Positions 24,595 to 34,029 of a DNA stretch of 64,000 nt are shown here, piece after piece. How positions within the stretch are numbered: the stretch's first letter is position 1; the number at the start of each line of letters is the position of its first letter. This DNA comes from Ligustrum vulgare. Lineage: Eukaryota > Streptophyta > Magnoliopsida > Lamiales > Oleaceae. The notes beneath the pieces were generated by a model, which saw only the letters and a program-made list of their open reading frames with translations, searched no databases and had not been told where the DNA came from. The position numbers were made by a program, and so were the translations under genes. The DNA lies in assembly GCA_963555705.1 (NCBI GenBank), contig OY743190.1, positions 12,065,501-12,129,500 on the forward strand, written 5' to 3'.

Positions 24595-25104
24595 TTGGGA
24601 AGAAGGCTAGATCCATCAAAAATGGATATCATACTTTCAAATATTCGCAAATATTATTCCATTCTTCCAGTAAATGATTTGAGAAAAATTTATCGAATTA
24701 GGCTCGAAAGATTGAGGTTGCTGATGGATCATGGCATCCCAGAAGATGTTCACTGGTTGATCGAAGCAAAAGTTCGATTAGCTGGTGAATTACCAGATTC
24801 ATTTTCGAAGCACAAGCCTGACTTAGGTAATAGTACTTTTGTAAAGAAGCGAAGAGCAAAAAGATTAAATAGTTGCTACAAATGTGCTCGATGGACATGT
24901 GATACCCGTTGTAAGTCAATAGGATATTCATCCATAAATCGAGATGATAAGATAGACTTCATTAAGGGTGGACTGAGTAAGGAGTCATTGGATGATATCC
25001 GATTGACTCTTAAGACGCACCCAGTGGGTATGTGCAGCGTGAGCTACTATCTTTATTGGCTAAATTCATCAGCAATAAAGAGCGTTATAGTCTCAAAAAT
25101 ATAA
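24595..25104 (+). CDS. Cys-rich protein of unknown function carried antisense in LOG-element copy 2
   Basis: I do not recognise this protein. The frame is open from 24595 (a TTG codon); the first ATG is at 24622, giving about 160 residues. The N-terminal half is charged and looks helical (NIRKYYSILPVNDLRKIYRI, then GIPEDVHWLIEAKVRLAGEL). The middle is basic (KKRRAKRLNS), followed by CYKCARWTCDTRC, four cysteines in a tight motif that might bind metal. A conserved GGLSKESLDDIRLTLKTHP follows, after which the frame may be running past the original end. The same ORF, broken, is in copy 1. It sits about 350 bp upstream of the LOG-like pseudogene on the same strand, so both may come from one captured transcript or from two captures. 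Its openness, next to a badly broken LOG copy, is noteworthy. Confidence 0.5.
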   Translation: MGRRLDPSKMDIILSNIRKYYSILPVNDLRKIYRIRLERLRLLMDHGIPEDVHWLIEAKVRLAGELPDSFSKHKPDLGNSTFVKKRRAKRLNSCYKCARWTCDTRCKSIGYSSINRDDKIDFIKGGLSKESLDDIRLTLKTHPVGMCSVSYYLYWLNSSAIKSVIVSKI

Positions 25105-25454
25105 TAGCAAAAGATCCTGTTTGCCAGGCTGTTATAAACAATGATGTTTTAGCTATTCAACATTGATACAAGGTAAATCAGTATATTGTGTATATATATA
25201 TATTTGCACATATATTTATAAAAAATTTTCATGTTTCATTTCTCGAGCATTGATAAAGTGTATTGAAAAAAATCACCGAAAGGTAAGCTTTATCAAAAGT
25301 AGTGTAATTTAGTTAGAAGTAGGTTTTCACTTTTTCAAAAGACGAGCAGTAAATAGTGAAGTTTTTCAAGTTTAAAAAGTCAATGATTTTCACAGTTTCA
25401 TGCATCCCAAAATATCATTTTCTCATAAGTTTTTCCTTCCTTATTCTCTCAAAG

Positions 25455-26190
25455 ATGGAAGGACCAAAACTTCGACAGATCAAAACTATCTGTGTATTTT
25501 GTGGATCAAAAGTAGGGAAAGATTTTGGGTATCTAGAAGCAGCAGTGGATCTTGGAAAGAAATTGGGAGAGAAAGGTATCACTCTCGTGTATGGAGGAGG
25601 TAGCAGTGGATTGATGGGTTGTGTTTCACAATCCGCTCAAGCAAAGAAAGCAAGAGTGATAGGTGTTATACCCGTTCCTTTAGTTGATATCGCAGGCAAA
25701 ACATGAGGGCATGAAGTACAAACATTATCTATCCATGAACGCATAACTTGCATGTTATATGGTTTTGATGCCTTCATAGCCCTGCCGGAGGTTTTGGTAC
25801 TTTAGAGAAAATCTTTAATATTACCTCATGGGCTCAATTAGATTTCCATACCAAGCCTATTGGGCTTTTAAATGTTAACAATTCTTTGATGGTTTACTAA
25901 CATTTCTTGATTATGCTGTGGAACAGGGATTCATCTCTCCTTTTTTTAGGAGAATCCTTATTTCTGGTCCTACTATCGAGAAATTGTTGGATAAGTTGCA
26001 ATCATATATTCCAATACAAGATCCAGCAGGAGTTAAGATAGATTGGTCGCAAGGAAGGGGAATCAAGAGAAAATGGAGTCCGGTTAATGTAGATTTATCC
26101 TTTGTGAACCCTAGAATAGGTGGTGGTAGAGTATGGAGTATTCTCACTCTTGAGACACACCATAAATTTCTAGGTTTTATCAATGTTTAA
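25455..26190 (+). pseudogene. LOG-like cytokinin riboside 5'-monophosphate phosphoribohydrolase, decayed copy in element 2
   Basis: From ATG 25455 the frame reads as a LOG N-terminus: KLRQIKTICVFCGSKVGKD, then ITLVYGGGSSGLMG (nucleotide-binding region) and RVIGVIPVPL. A TGA at 25704-25706 ends it after AGKT. Beyond it, homologous blocks continue in shifted frames: FDAFIALP, a PGGFGTLE catalytic motif that is out of frame because one G is missing near 25784, [18 protein letters not shown], a further frameshift near 25880, then EQGFISPFFRRILISGPT. Normal LOG proteins are about 210-230 residues, and the order of blocks matches the family. No introns are seen, suggesting capture of a spliced RNA. 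The C-terminal tail (VKIDWSQGRGIKRKWSPVNV) is not one I know from standard LOG proteins. Confidence 0.85.
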
Positions 26191-27440
26191 TCTTGTGTAC
26201 CTCAAAGATTTAAGGTGGTAGAGTACGGAGTATTATTACTCTTAAAACATACATTTTTCTTTATTTCCTCAAAAGATCAGAGGATCATAAATGTTTCCCC
26301 CTTTTGTATTTTGCATGTATGACTCGTTTATACTTCTTCAGGAGCAATAATAATATCATTTCAGTATGTTTAGATGATAATTTTTACTTCTTCTGAAGTA
26401 AATATGTACTTCTTCTGGAATACATAAGTGCTCATGCAAGAACTTTTCCAGACACTTATCATCTAATATTCATCTCATAATACTGATGAGATTATTTTTA
26501 CATTAGCTATGTCCGTGTTATCATGTGATATTATCTTATCATACATCAACATTCTCTTGTTGAATAATTTTCATCCACCCTTTCAAATACAGATATTGGT
26601 AACTTCGGGTACCATTGGATAAAATATTTTTATCAACATTTACCAACTTTTTGGTAGAGATAACTTCTGGTATCATTTGATAAAATATTTTCTAACTTTA
26701 GTATTGATAACTTCTGGTATCATATAATGAAGTATCAAATAACAATAATATTGTATATATATTAACAATAATAATACTGGGGTTATACCACCACGTATAT
26801 ATGTTGACAACATCCTCTAATATGTTAGAATTAATCAACAACTGAGGTGTTTCTGAAATAATATACAATATGAATATATGTAAAGTATTCCATATATTCA
26901 ATCGATAGACCGACCATATAGGCGGTGTCAACATAATGAAATAATTACCTTTCATGAGTGAGCGAGTCATATCTTCCAGTCAAGGTATTCATAATAGTGA
27001 GCGAGTCATATCTTCAAATCCAGTCAAGGTATTCATAATAGTCCAATCCGTTACGATAATGAGTTATATCCAGTTAAGGTATAAATCCAGTCCATAATAA
27101 CTCAATTCATCACGGTATGACAATGATTATTACTTATACCTTGTTTAAAAATTTTAATTTATCTTTGTTGATTGCATATTAATCGTTAATTTACGATTAA
27201 TACACTTTTATGTATTACCAAGGGCAAAATGATCCATGTTTTAATCTATTGATCATATGGATAAATCGAAATCTTCAACAGGTTTGAAATTAAATTTAGA
27301 ACAAACTTACTTTTGGTCCGAAATTCAAAATCCCGTCGGAACTGCTCCAAAAACAGTTTTTAAGAAAATCGCCACGTTCGACCGCCGGAAAATTTCAAAA
27401 CTGCACAAAACAGAAAAGTAAGATCATAGAAAAATACAAA
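26191..27440. other. Internal non-coding part of LOG-element copy 2
   Basis: It holds repeat units with CTTCTGGTATCATTTGATAA (about 26595-26730) and AT-rich sequence matching 12060-13060 of copy 1 in reverse. No gene is seen. Confidence 0.5.
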
Positions 27441-27639
27441 TCATCAAGACGAACAAACTGCCTTTTGACGTCATCGCCGGAATCCGCCACGTGCCGCCGC
27501 CGGCCGCCACGCGCCAGTGGCCAAAAAAATCAACCCATCACCATAATGTGTGCCTCGGCGTCCTGAACATGCACATGGTCTCCGTTTCTCCAAAAGACCA
27601 ACCATTTGGCCGGAATCAGCATTTTTCACTCCGCCAGCA

Positions 27640-27935
27640 TCTTCTTCTCCGGCCAATAACTTCCGTTTTAACCGTTGGATCGGAGCCAAATTTTAGTCGA
27701 GTCTTCTCCTAGAGAAGCCCGTTGATATGCCGCTGGCCGATCGTCGATTGGAATTCAGGATCGTCTGGGATCGGCGTTTTAATTTCCGGTCAAATTTTGT
27801 TTTTTGCACAGTTTTTCACCCTTTCTTCTCCGGTCAATATCTTCTGTTTCAGCCGTTGGATCATCCCCAAATTTCAGGCAAGTCTTCTCCTCGACAAGCC
27901 CGTTCTGATGGCAGTGGCCGATCGTCGATCGGATA
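27640..27935 (+). repeat. Direct duplication of about 110 bp, offset 182 bp
   Basis: Two copies of a GC-richer block carry CTTCTCCGG(C/T)CAATA, CCGTTGGATC, GTCTTCTCCT and GGCCGATCGTCGAT at the same spacing. They lie in the leader region, directly inside the 5' LTR of the minus-strand element. Confidence 0.75.
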
Positions 27936-28170
27936 TCTGGATCGGTCGAAATCTCCCTTTTCATTTCGACCAGAATTTTTGAAAAATTGGATAAATTTTG
28001 CCTATTGAAATTTTTAGATATACAATATATGAGTTATTTTCTAAAGTCAAAAGTGTTTGGTTTGAGAAAAGGAAACATTGAATAGTAATAATCAGGTTTC
28101 TGGTACAGATGTTCATCATTTAGATGCAACTGTAGAGTATACTCCCGTTATATTACTCAATTGGTTAGAG

Positions 28171-28185
28171 ACTCGTGCTGATAAC
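28171..28185 (-). other. Primer-binding site of LOG-element copy 2
   Basis: Minus strand GTTATCAGCACGAGT, one base inside the 5' LTR, identical to copy 1. Confidence 0.65.
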
Positions 28186-28186
28186 G

Positions 28187-28378
28187 TGTTGTGAAACTAT
28201 TATAAAACAATAGAGAATATAGAGAGATAGGAGAGAATTCTTCTCTTATTGAATTCATATGAATGAATGAAATAAGGCTCCTATTTATAGTAGTGAACAA
28301 TGACACAATCGTAATATGTAAAGTTTACAGGGGTATAATGGTAATTGGTCATTCACTTATTTTATAATATTTATAACA
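28187..28378 (-). repeat. 5' LTR of LOG-element copy 2
   Basis: It is 192 bp, about 97% identical by eye to 19469-19660. Confidence 0.9.
28282..28289 (-). promoter_or_regulatory. TATA box in the 5' LTR of LOG-element copy 2
   Basis: Minus strand TATAAATA, at the same LTR offset as in the other LTRs of this family. Confidence 0.6.
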
Positions 28379-28383
28379 GAAAG

Positions 28384-30830
28384 TTACATTTTCCCACTAA
28401 CAAACAATTGATATTTTCCATTTATTTTTTTAATAGCATCTTTCTAATGGCTCATGTTCGATTAAAATCAGATTTTTAATAGATTTTAATAGAAGTGATT
28501 GATGAAATGTATGGTTAAAAAATTGTGGATCTCATAAAATATGTGATTGAGTTTGACTTAGATTAAAATCTAAATTATAATCCTTACCAAACAAGGGCCA
28601 GTAAGGATGTTATTTAGATTGTCGAGAGGATGAATGGAATTCATTGACCCCACGTTTGAGTCTCATTTTATCTGAACAAATTTTGTAAAGATGATTTTTT
28701 GAAGAATGTGTGAATGAAAAGTGAAAAAAAAAATGTTTACGTGCAAAATTAATTTATTAAAAAAATATGTGATTCAAAATGAATTTGGCAAAAAGTAAAT
28801 GAATTTACAAAATTTGGGTTCGAACAGGAACAGAAAATTTTCAAGTGTGGCTTCTAAAGTTTTGATCAACCAACGAAAAATGATTCTTTTATATAAGCTT
28901 AGATAGTTTTAGATGATATAGTTCCACAATAACGGAGGATAACAAACTTTGTTTTCTTATTCTTCATTTAGGTTCCACTAACAAGCATCGATAGACGTAT
29001 TTCTATAATTCTATTATTGAATTGGATGGTGATCGTGAATGAACAATTGAAATCTTTATCACTGACTTCTTATCCACACCTCTATATGCCACTTCACCGA
29101 ATTATGACTGCATTACGTGCAGGTAACAAACTAACGAACATGAGTAATGCTATTTAAAGTAAAACAAATATTATTGATCTAGATGACACTAATATGAAAT
29201 TAAATGAGTTGTACAATTCAATGAATTATTTAATTCTATATTTCATTGAGCAGGTGATATAATGTCACATATATTGATGTTGTCACACTAACGATACTAG
29301 ATTGCATTGTTCAACGAACATACTAAATCTAAAAAGCGAGTGTTCCCCCTCGAAGCATAACTCAGTTGACAAAGATTGAAGTGATCTAAAGCCTGCGTTG
29401 TTGGTAGCCTCAGAATAAGGGGTTCAAATCCTAACAAATGCTTTGGATTTGACCTCGTGGTGGAAATCAGTTGTCAACCTTCAGATCCTGACTAATTGAC
29501 GCATATTTCGCGATTTAGTGATCTACTTTCTCCACAAGGCTCTAGGGATGGGGTAGTGGGGGTCGTCAATGTTGCAGTTCAACCAGTGGTGGATCCAGCC
29601 GCCAGCGAGCAACTCCAAGTTTGGAATTTTTATTTTTATTTTATTTTTTTATTTATTTTTAACTCATAAGCCATAGGTTCTGTCTTCTGTCCGTGATTGT
29701 CACTCTATCTTGTTCGAAAACCTGTGGATCCATCAGCAACTCAAATGTCAGTTGGCAATGCACAGTATGAAAGTATCTCAGGCAGACGGAAATGGAGGCG
29801 TGAAGAAGAAGTAATACTTGGATTTGGGCTCAAGTTTTGGATTCTTAGTTTTTATGTAGGCCTTTTTTTTTTTTCTTTTAGATGTTAGGCCATTCTTTCC
29901 TCCTTTATTATTTTTAATGGTTTGGACCATTTATTATTATTTTCTATTTATTTATTTATTTCTTTTGGAGTGTTCATTGTTGATTATCAATAATTGAGAG
30001 CATGTTTTCGGATTAATTTGAAATATTTGCAGTTATATTTACATTTACAGTTGAAGGGAAATTATATATAAAATTTGTTTAAGATGGTGTGATTATCTGT
30101 AATATTATATTTTAATTTTCAATTTTAGTTCCTTTGTTTTTGTTGTTTTATATCTTTGACATGGATGTCTTTGTGATTATTTGTAGTATTTAATATTTTG
30201 GCCTTTGTAATGGTTACTTATAGCCCCATAATCCCTTGGGTGAATTTTAGTGATTTGGTGAAATTGAATTTGTGAATTGTGATTATTGAGATTTGGTGAA
30301 TATTAAATTTTGGAATTGTGGTTTATTGAATATTTGAATATGTATATGATTTTCAGATCATGTATTTTGTGTCTTATTTTTTTGATTTGTATTGCATTAT
30401 ATTTTCATATTTCATTACAAAGTATATGAATTGATTAATTTTTAATATTATTTAATTAAATAAAAAAAAGTTCCATATTGCGATCGTCGTCGACCGTCGG
30501 TCAACGGTCCGTCATTGAGTTCAACCTTTTTTCTACTAAAATAAAAAAGCTAGTGTCATTCATGGTCCTATCAATAGTGGGCTCATAACCTAAATGTGAC
30601 TAAAATGGAAAGCCCAATAGCCCGTGTATAAGCCATCAGCAGTTATCACTCAGTCTTCTTACTGGGTTGAGGCCCACGAGTAGATCCAAAAGTCATTTTA
30701 GAAAGGTTATTGAGAATTTTAGGTTGATACCCACCCTTGAAACAATTATTGAGTAAATGTCATATGCATTGTTTGAATCATAAATATATCATATATCATC
30801 TTGATAAAAAGAAATTTTGAAATTATCATC
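28384..30830. other. Intergenic DNA, 2.4 kb, no supported gene
   Basis: AT-rich. The only structured parts are a probable SINE (29340-29570) and a hAT-end-like CAGTGGTGGATCC at about 29586 with no partner end. The small ORF at 29697-29888 has no recognisable feature. Confidence 0.5.
29340..29570 (+). mobile_element. Probable tRNA-derived SINE
   Basis: An A-box-like TAACTCAGTTGA (29358-29369) is followed 51 bp later by a B box GGTTCAAATCC (29421-29431), the layout of an internal pol III promoter. Downstream is an unrelated body ending in a G-rich stretch. No poly-A/T tail or target duplication was fixed, so the ends are approximate. Confidence 0.45.
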
Positions 30831-30835
30831 CAATG

Positions 30836-31389
30836 TGTTGCACCCCATAAATTTGGGTCAAGGTTAAGAGTCACCTATTCAGTGATCAACGAGCTTATTG
30901 GTCAAGTTTCACGTCAAACTAAGGATCAAGACTACTCAAGATGAACTCAAAGGGTCAATATGATACTTATATGAAGATATGAGTGAAATTGTCTATAACT
31001 ATTAGAAATTGCCCCATTATGTAATTATTAGATGAGGGATCAAATATGTAAATATGTCTACCTCCATTTTACCTATAAATAGGGGAATTTTATGTTCATT
31101 AGAGAGAGAAATTTATTGATTCAAAGAGAAACATTTAACTTCAAATGATTTGCAGAGGTGACGCTCAGGTCCAAACGCTTGTAGACCTGAATGTCAGGTC
31201 ATACACGATGCAGACTTGAGTTGGTGATAAGAAGTTCAACATCTATAAATTCACATACTATCTAGAATTCAGTTATATGACTTGGTTGTTTAGCCAAAAA
31301 TTTCAAAATCAAGTTATCTCAACATGATGAGTCAAAGATCAATCCATTTTATTTGTTGACCAGCTTTGTGACAAAAAGTGACTTCAACA
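30836..31389 (+). repeat. 5' LTR of the array-carrying element
   Basis: It is 554 bp, TG..CA, matching 37716-38272. Confidence 0.9.
31074..31081 (+). promoter_or_regulatory. TATA box in the 5' LTR of the array-carrying element
   Basis: TATAAATA in the context ACCTATAAATAGGGG. The matching box in the right LTR is at 37954-37961. Confidence 0.6.
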
Positions 31390-31392
31390 AAT

Positions 31393-31405
31393 TGGCGCTA
31401 GAAGG
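31393..31405 (+). other. Primer-binding site of the array-carrying element
   Basis: TGGCGCTAGAAGG begins three bases after the LTR end. The cognate tRNA was not determined. Confidence 0.5.
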
Positions 31406-31996
31406 AGGGCCCGTTCTTGTGCAACCGGCCTTCATTTATCAAGCAAAAATCCATGATTTCAATTTAGATTGGCCAAACTCCCGCGCAGGCTAGCAGTTCA
31501 ACTCGAGAAAATTCCGCCCTTAATCGCCAGTCTAGTACCAACTCAATTTTCTGAAGTAGCCATGCAACTCGCCCCATTCAACCATCACATATTCAAATCG
31601 AATTGGCCATGAAAGCTGGAGTCACATATTCAAGTCACACTTGAGTAAACGCGGTCAAGATCAGTTCAACATGGTTCAGTTCGGAACAACTCCAGTTCGA
31701 CTATTAAAGTAGAGGCCATTCATTCAAGTTTGTTTCCTCAGTCCGATCATTCATTTCAATGAGTGAATTCTACCATTGACATGGAAGATAAAAGAGCCGC
31801 CCGCTCTCAGCCTATGATAAAAGAGCTATACATGAAGAATAAAGGAGACTTTCAAAGCTGAACTTGGATTGATTGGGTTTCAAGTAAATATTTTGCATCA
31901 ATTCCTCCATGTGATTATGAATGAAGAGAAATTCAACCTGAAGAATTGTTCATTTAGAATGAAGTGGGGACATCAAACAAACCAATCACAATCAAA
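31406..31996. other. Leader region of the array-carrying element
   Basis: Unique sequence between primer site and first array. No frame of coding length is seen. Confidence 0.5.
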
Positions 31997-33224
31997 GACC
32001 TTAGTTGATGATCCATAAGTACCTATAAGGCAGGACACCATCAACATCACAAGGCAATCCGTCTCAAAGGCGAGAAAGACCTCCTTGAGAGGCAAACCAA
32101 GACCTTAGTTGATGATCCATAAGTACCTATAAGGCAGGATACCATCAACATCACAAGGGAATCCGTCTCAAAGACGAGAAAGACCTCCTTGAGAGGCAAA
32201 TCAAGACCTTAGTTGATGATCCATAAGTACCTATAAGGCAGGACACCATCAACATCACAAGGCAATCCGTCTCAAAGGCGAGAAAGACCTCCTTGAGAGG
32301 CAAACCAAGACCTTAGTTGATGATCCATAAGTACCTATAAGGCAGGAAACCATCAACATCACAAGGCAATCCGTCTCAAAGGAGAGAAAGACCTCCTTGA
32401 GAGGCAAACCAAGACCTTAGTTGATGATCCATAAGTACCTATAAGGTAGGATACCATCAACATCACAAGGCAATCCGTCTCAAAGACGAGAAAGACCTCC
32501 TTGAGAGGCAAATCAAGACCTTAGTTGATGATCCATAAGTACCTATAAGGCAGGACACCCTCAACATCACAAGGCAATCCGTCTCAAATACGAGAAAGAC
32601 CTCCTTGAGAGGCAAACCAAGACCTTAGTTGATGATCCATAAGTACCTATAAGGCAGGATACCATCAACATCACAAGACAATCCGTCTCAAAGGCGAGAA
32701 AGACCTCCTTGAGAGGCAAACCAAGACCTTAGTTGATGATCATTAAGTACCTATAAGGCAGGATACCATCAACATCACAAGGCAATCCGTCTCAAAGATG
32801 AGAAAGACCTCCTTGAGAGGCAAATCAAGACCTTAGTTGATGATCCATAAGTACCTATAAGGCAGGATACCATCAACATCACAAGGCAATCCGTCTCAAA
32901 GACGAGAAAGACCTCCTTGAGAGGCAAATCAAGACCTTAGTTGATGATCCATAAGTACCTATAAGGCAGGATATCATCAACATCACAAGGAAATCCATCT
33001 CAAAGACGAGAAAGACCTCCTTGAGAGGAAAATCAAGACCTTAGTCGATGATCCATAAGTACCTATAAGGCAGGATACCATCAACATCACAAGGAAATCC
33101 ATCTCAAAGACGAGAAAGACCTCATTGAGAGGCAAATCAAGACCTTAGTTGATGATCCATAAGTACTTATAAGGCAGGATACCATCAACATCACAAGGCA
33201 ATCCGTCTCAAAGACGAGAAAGAC
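31997..33224 (+). repeat. Tandem array I, 104-bp period, about 12 copies
   Basis: Unit starts GACCTTAGTTGATGATCC fall at 31997, 32101, 32205 and on to 33141, exactly 104 bp apart as counted at both ends, so indels are absent. The last copy is partial. Copies differ by a few substitutions. The unit contains AGACCTCCTTGAGAGG, a short dyad. Confidence 0.95.
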
Positions 33225-33249
33225 CTCATGGATGAAAAGGAATCGTCAT

Positions 33250-33945
33250 TAAATCAAGGTGAAAGTTTCCCGTCCTCAACTTTGCAAACGAGGTGTTTTG
33301 GTAAAAACAAACCGAGGTGAAAGAGTTCCGACCTCAACTTTGCAAACGAGGTGTTTTGGTAAAAACAAACCGAGGTGAAAGAGTTCCGATCTCAACTTTG
33401 CAAACGAGGTGTTTCTGTAAAAGAAAAAAACCGAGGTGAAAATGTTCCGACCTCAACTTTGCAAACTAGGTGATTCGGTAAAAACAAACCGAGGTGAAAG
33501 AGTTCCGTCCTCAACTTTGCAGACGAGGTGTTGTGGTAAAAACAAACCGAGGTGAAAATGTTCCGACCTCAACTTTCCAAACTAGGTGATTCGGTAAAAA
33601 CAAACCGAGGTGAAAGAGTTCCGACCTCAACTTTGCAGACGAGGTGTTTTGGTAAAAACAAACTGAGGTGAAAATGTTCCGACCTCAACTTTCCAAACTA
33701 GGTGATTCGGTAAAAACAAACCGAGGTGAAAGAGTTCCGACCTCAACTTTGCAGGCGAGGTGTTTTGGTAAAAACAAACTGAGGTGAAAATGTTCCGACC
33801 TCAACTTTCCAAACGAGGTGATTTGGTAAATACAAACCGAGGTGAAAGAGTTTCGACCTCAACTTTGCAGACGAGGTGTTTTGGTAAAAACAAATCGAGG
33901 TGAAAGTGTTCCGACCTCAACTTCGCAAACGAGATGACTGGTGAA
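33250..33945 (+). repeat. Tandem array II, 58-bp period, about 12 copies
   Basis: The unit has CCGAGGTGAAAGAGTTCCG, CCTCAACTTTGCAAAC, GAGGTG and TTGGTAAAAACAAA. Starts at 33258, 33316 and 33374 fix the period; one unit is 2 bp longer. Confidence 0.95.
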
Positions 33946-34029
33946 ACTCGAGCTGAAATATTGAGATGACATCAAGCCTCATCCATTATTTAATAATCAC
34001 TCCGTCTAAGTGTTCATTTCGTTGATATA

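Larger units (their letters stand above)
19469..28378 (-). mobile_element. LOG-carrying non-autonomous LTR retrotransposon, copy 2
   Basis: It lies on the minus strand between two 192-bp LTRs (19469-19660 and 28187-28378) that differ at about six positions by eye. Flanks are GGAAG (19464-19468) and GAAAG (28379-28383), a 4-of-5 target duplication. The primer-binding-like site is at 28171-28185 and the polypurine tract at 19661-19670 (minus strand CAAGGGGGAG). No gag or pol is seen. Inside are repeat arrays, a nested solo LTR (21751-24070), a Cys-rich ORF and a LOG-like pseudogene, both antisense to the element. Without the nested insert it is about 6.6 kb; copy 1 without its hAT is about 6.2 kb. 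Confidence 0.85.

Noticed and set aside
28379..28383. Perfect target duplication for LOG-element copy 2
   Set aside because: GGAAG against GAAAG agree only at four of five bases, so it is reported as imperfect.
29586..29600. CAGTGGTGGATCC, like the end of another hAT element
   Set aside because: No matching opposite end or 8-bp duplication was found nearby.
29697..29888. 63-codon ORF as a small host gene
   Set aside because: No homology recognised, no conserved motif, and ends in a T-rich low-complexity stretch.
31997..33224. Regular array resembling a CRISPR
   Set aside because: Units are contiguous 104-bp repeats without unique spacers, inside an LTR element of a plant genome.
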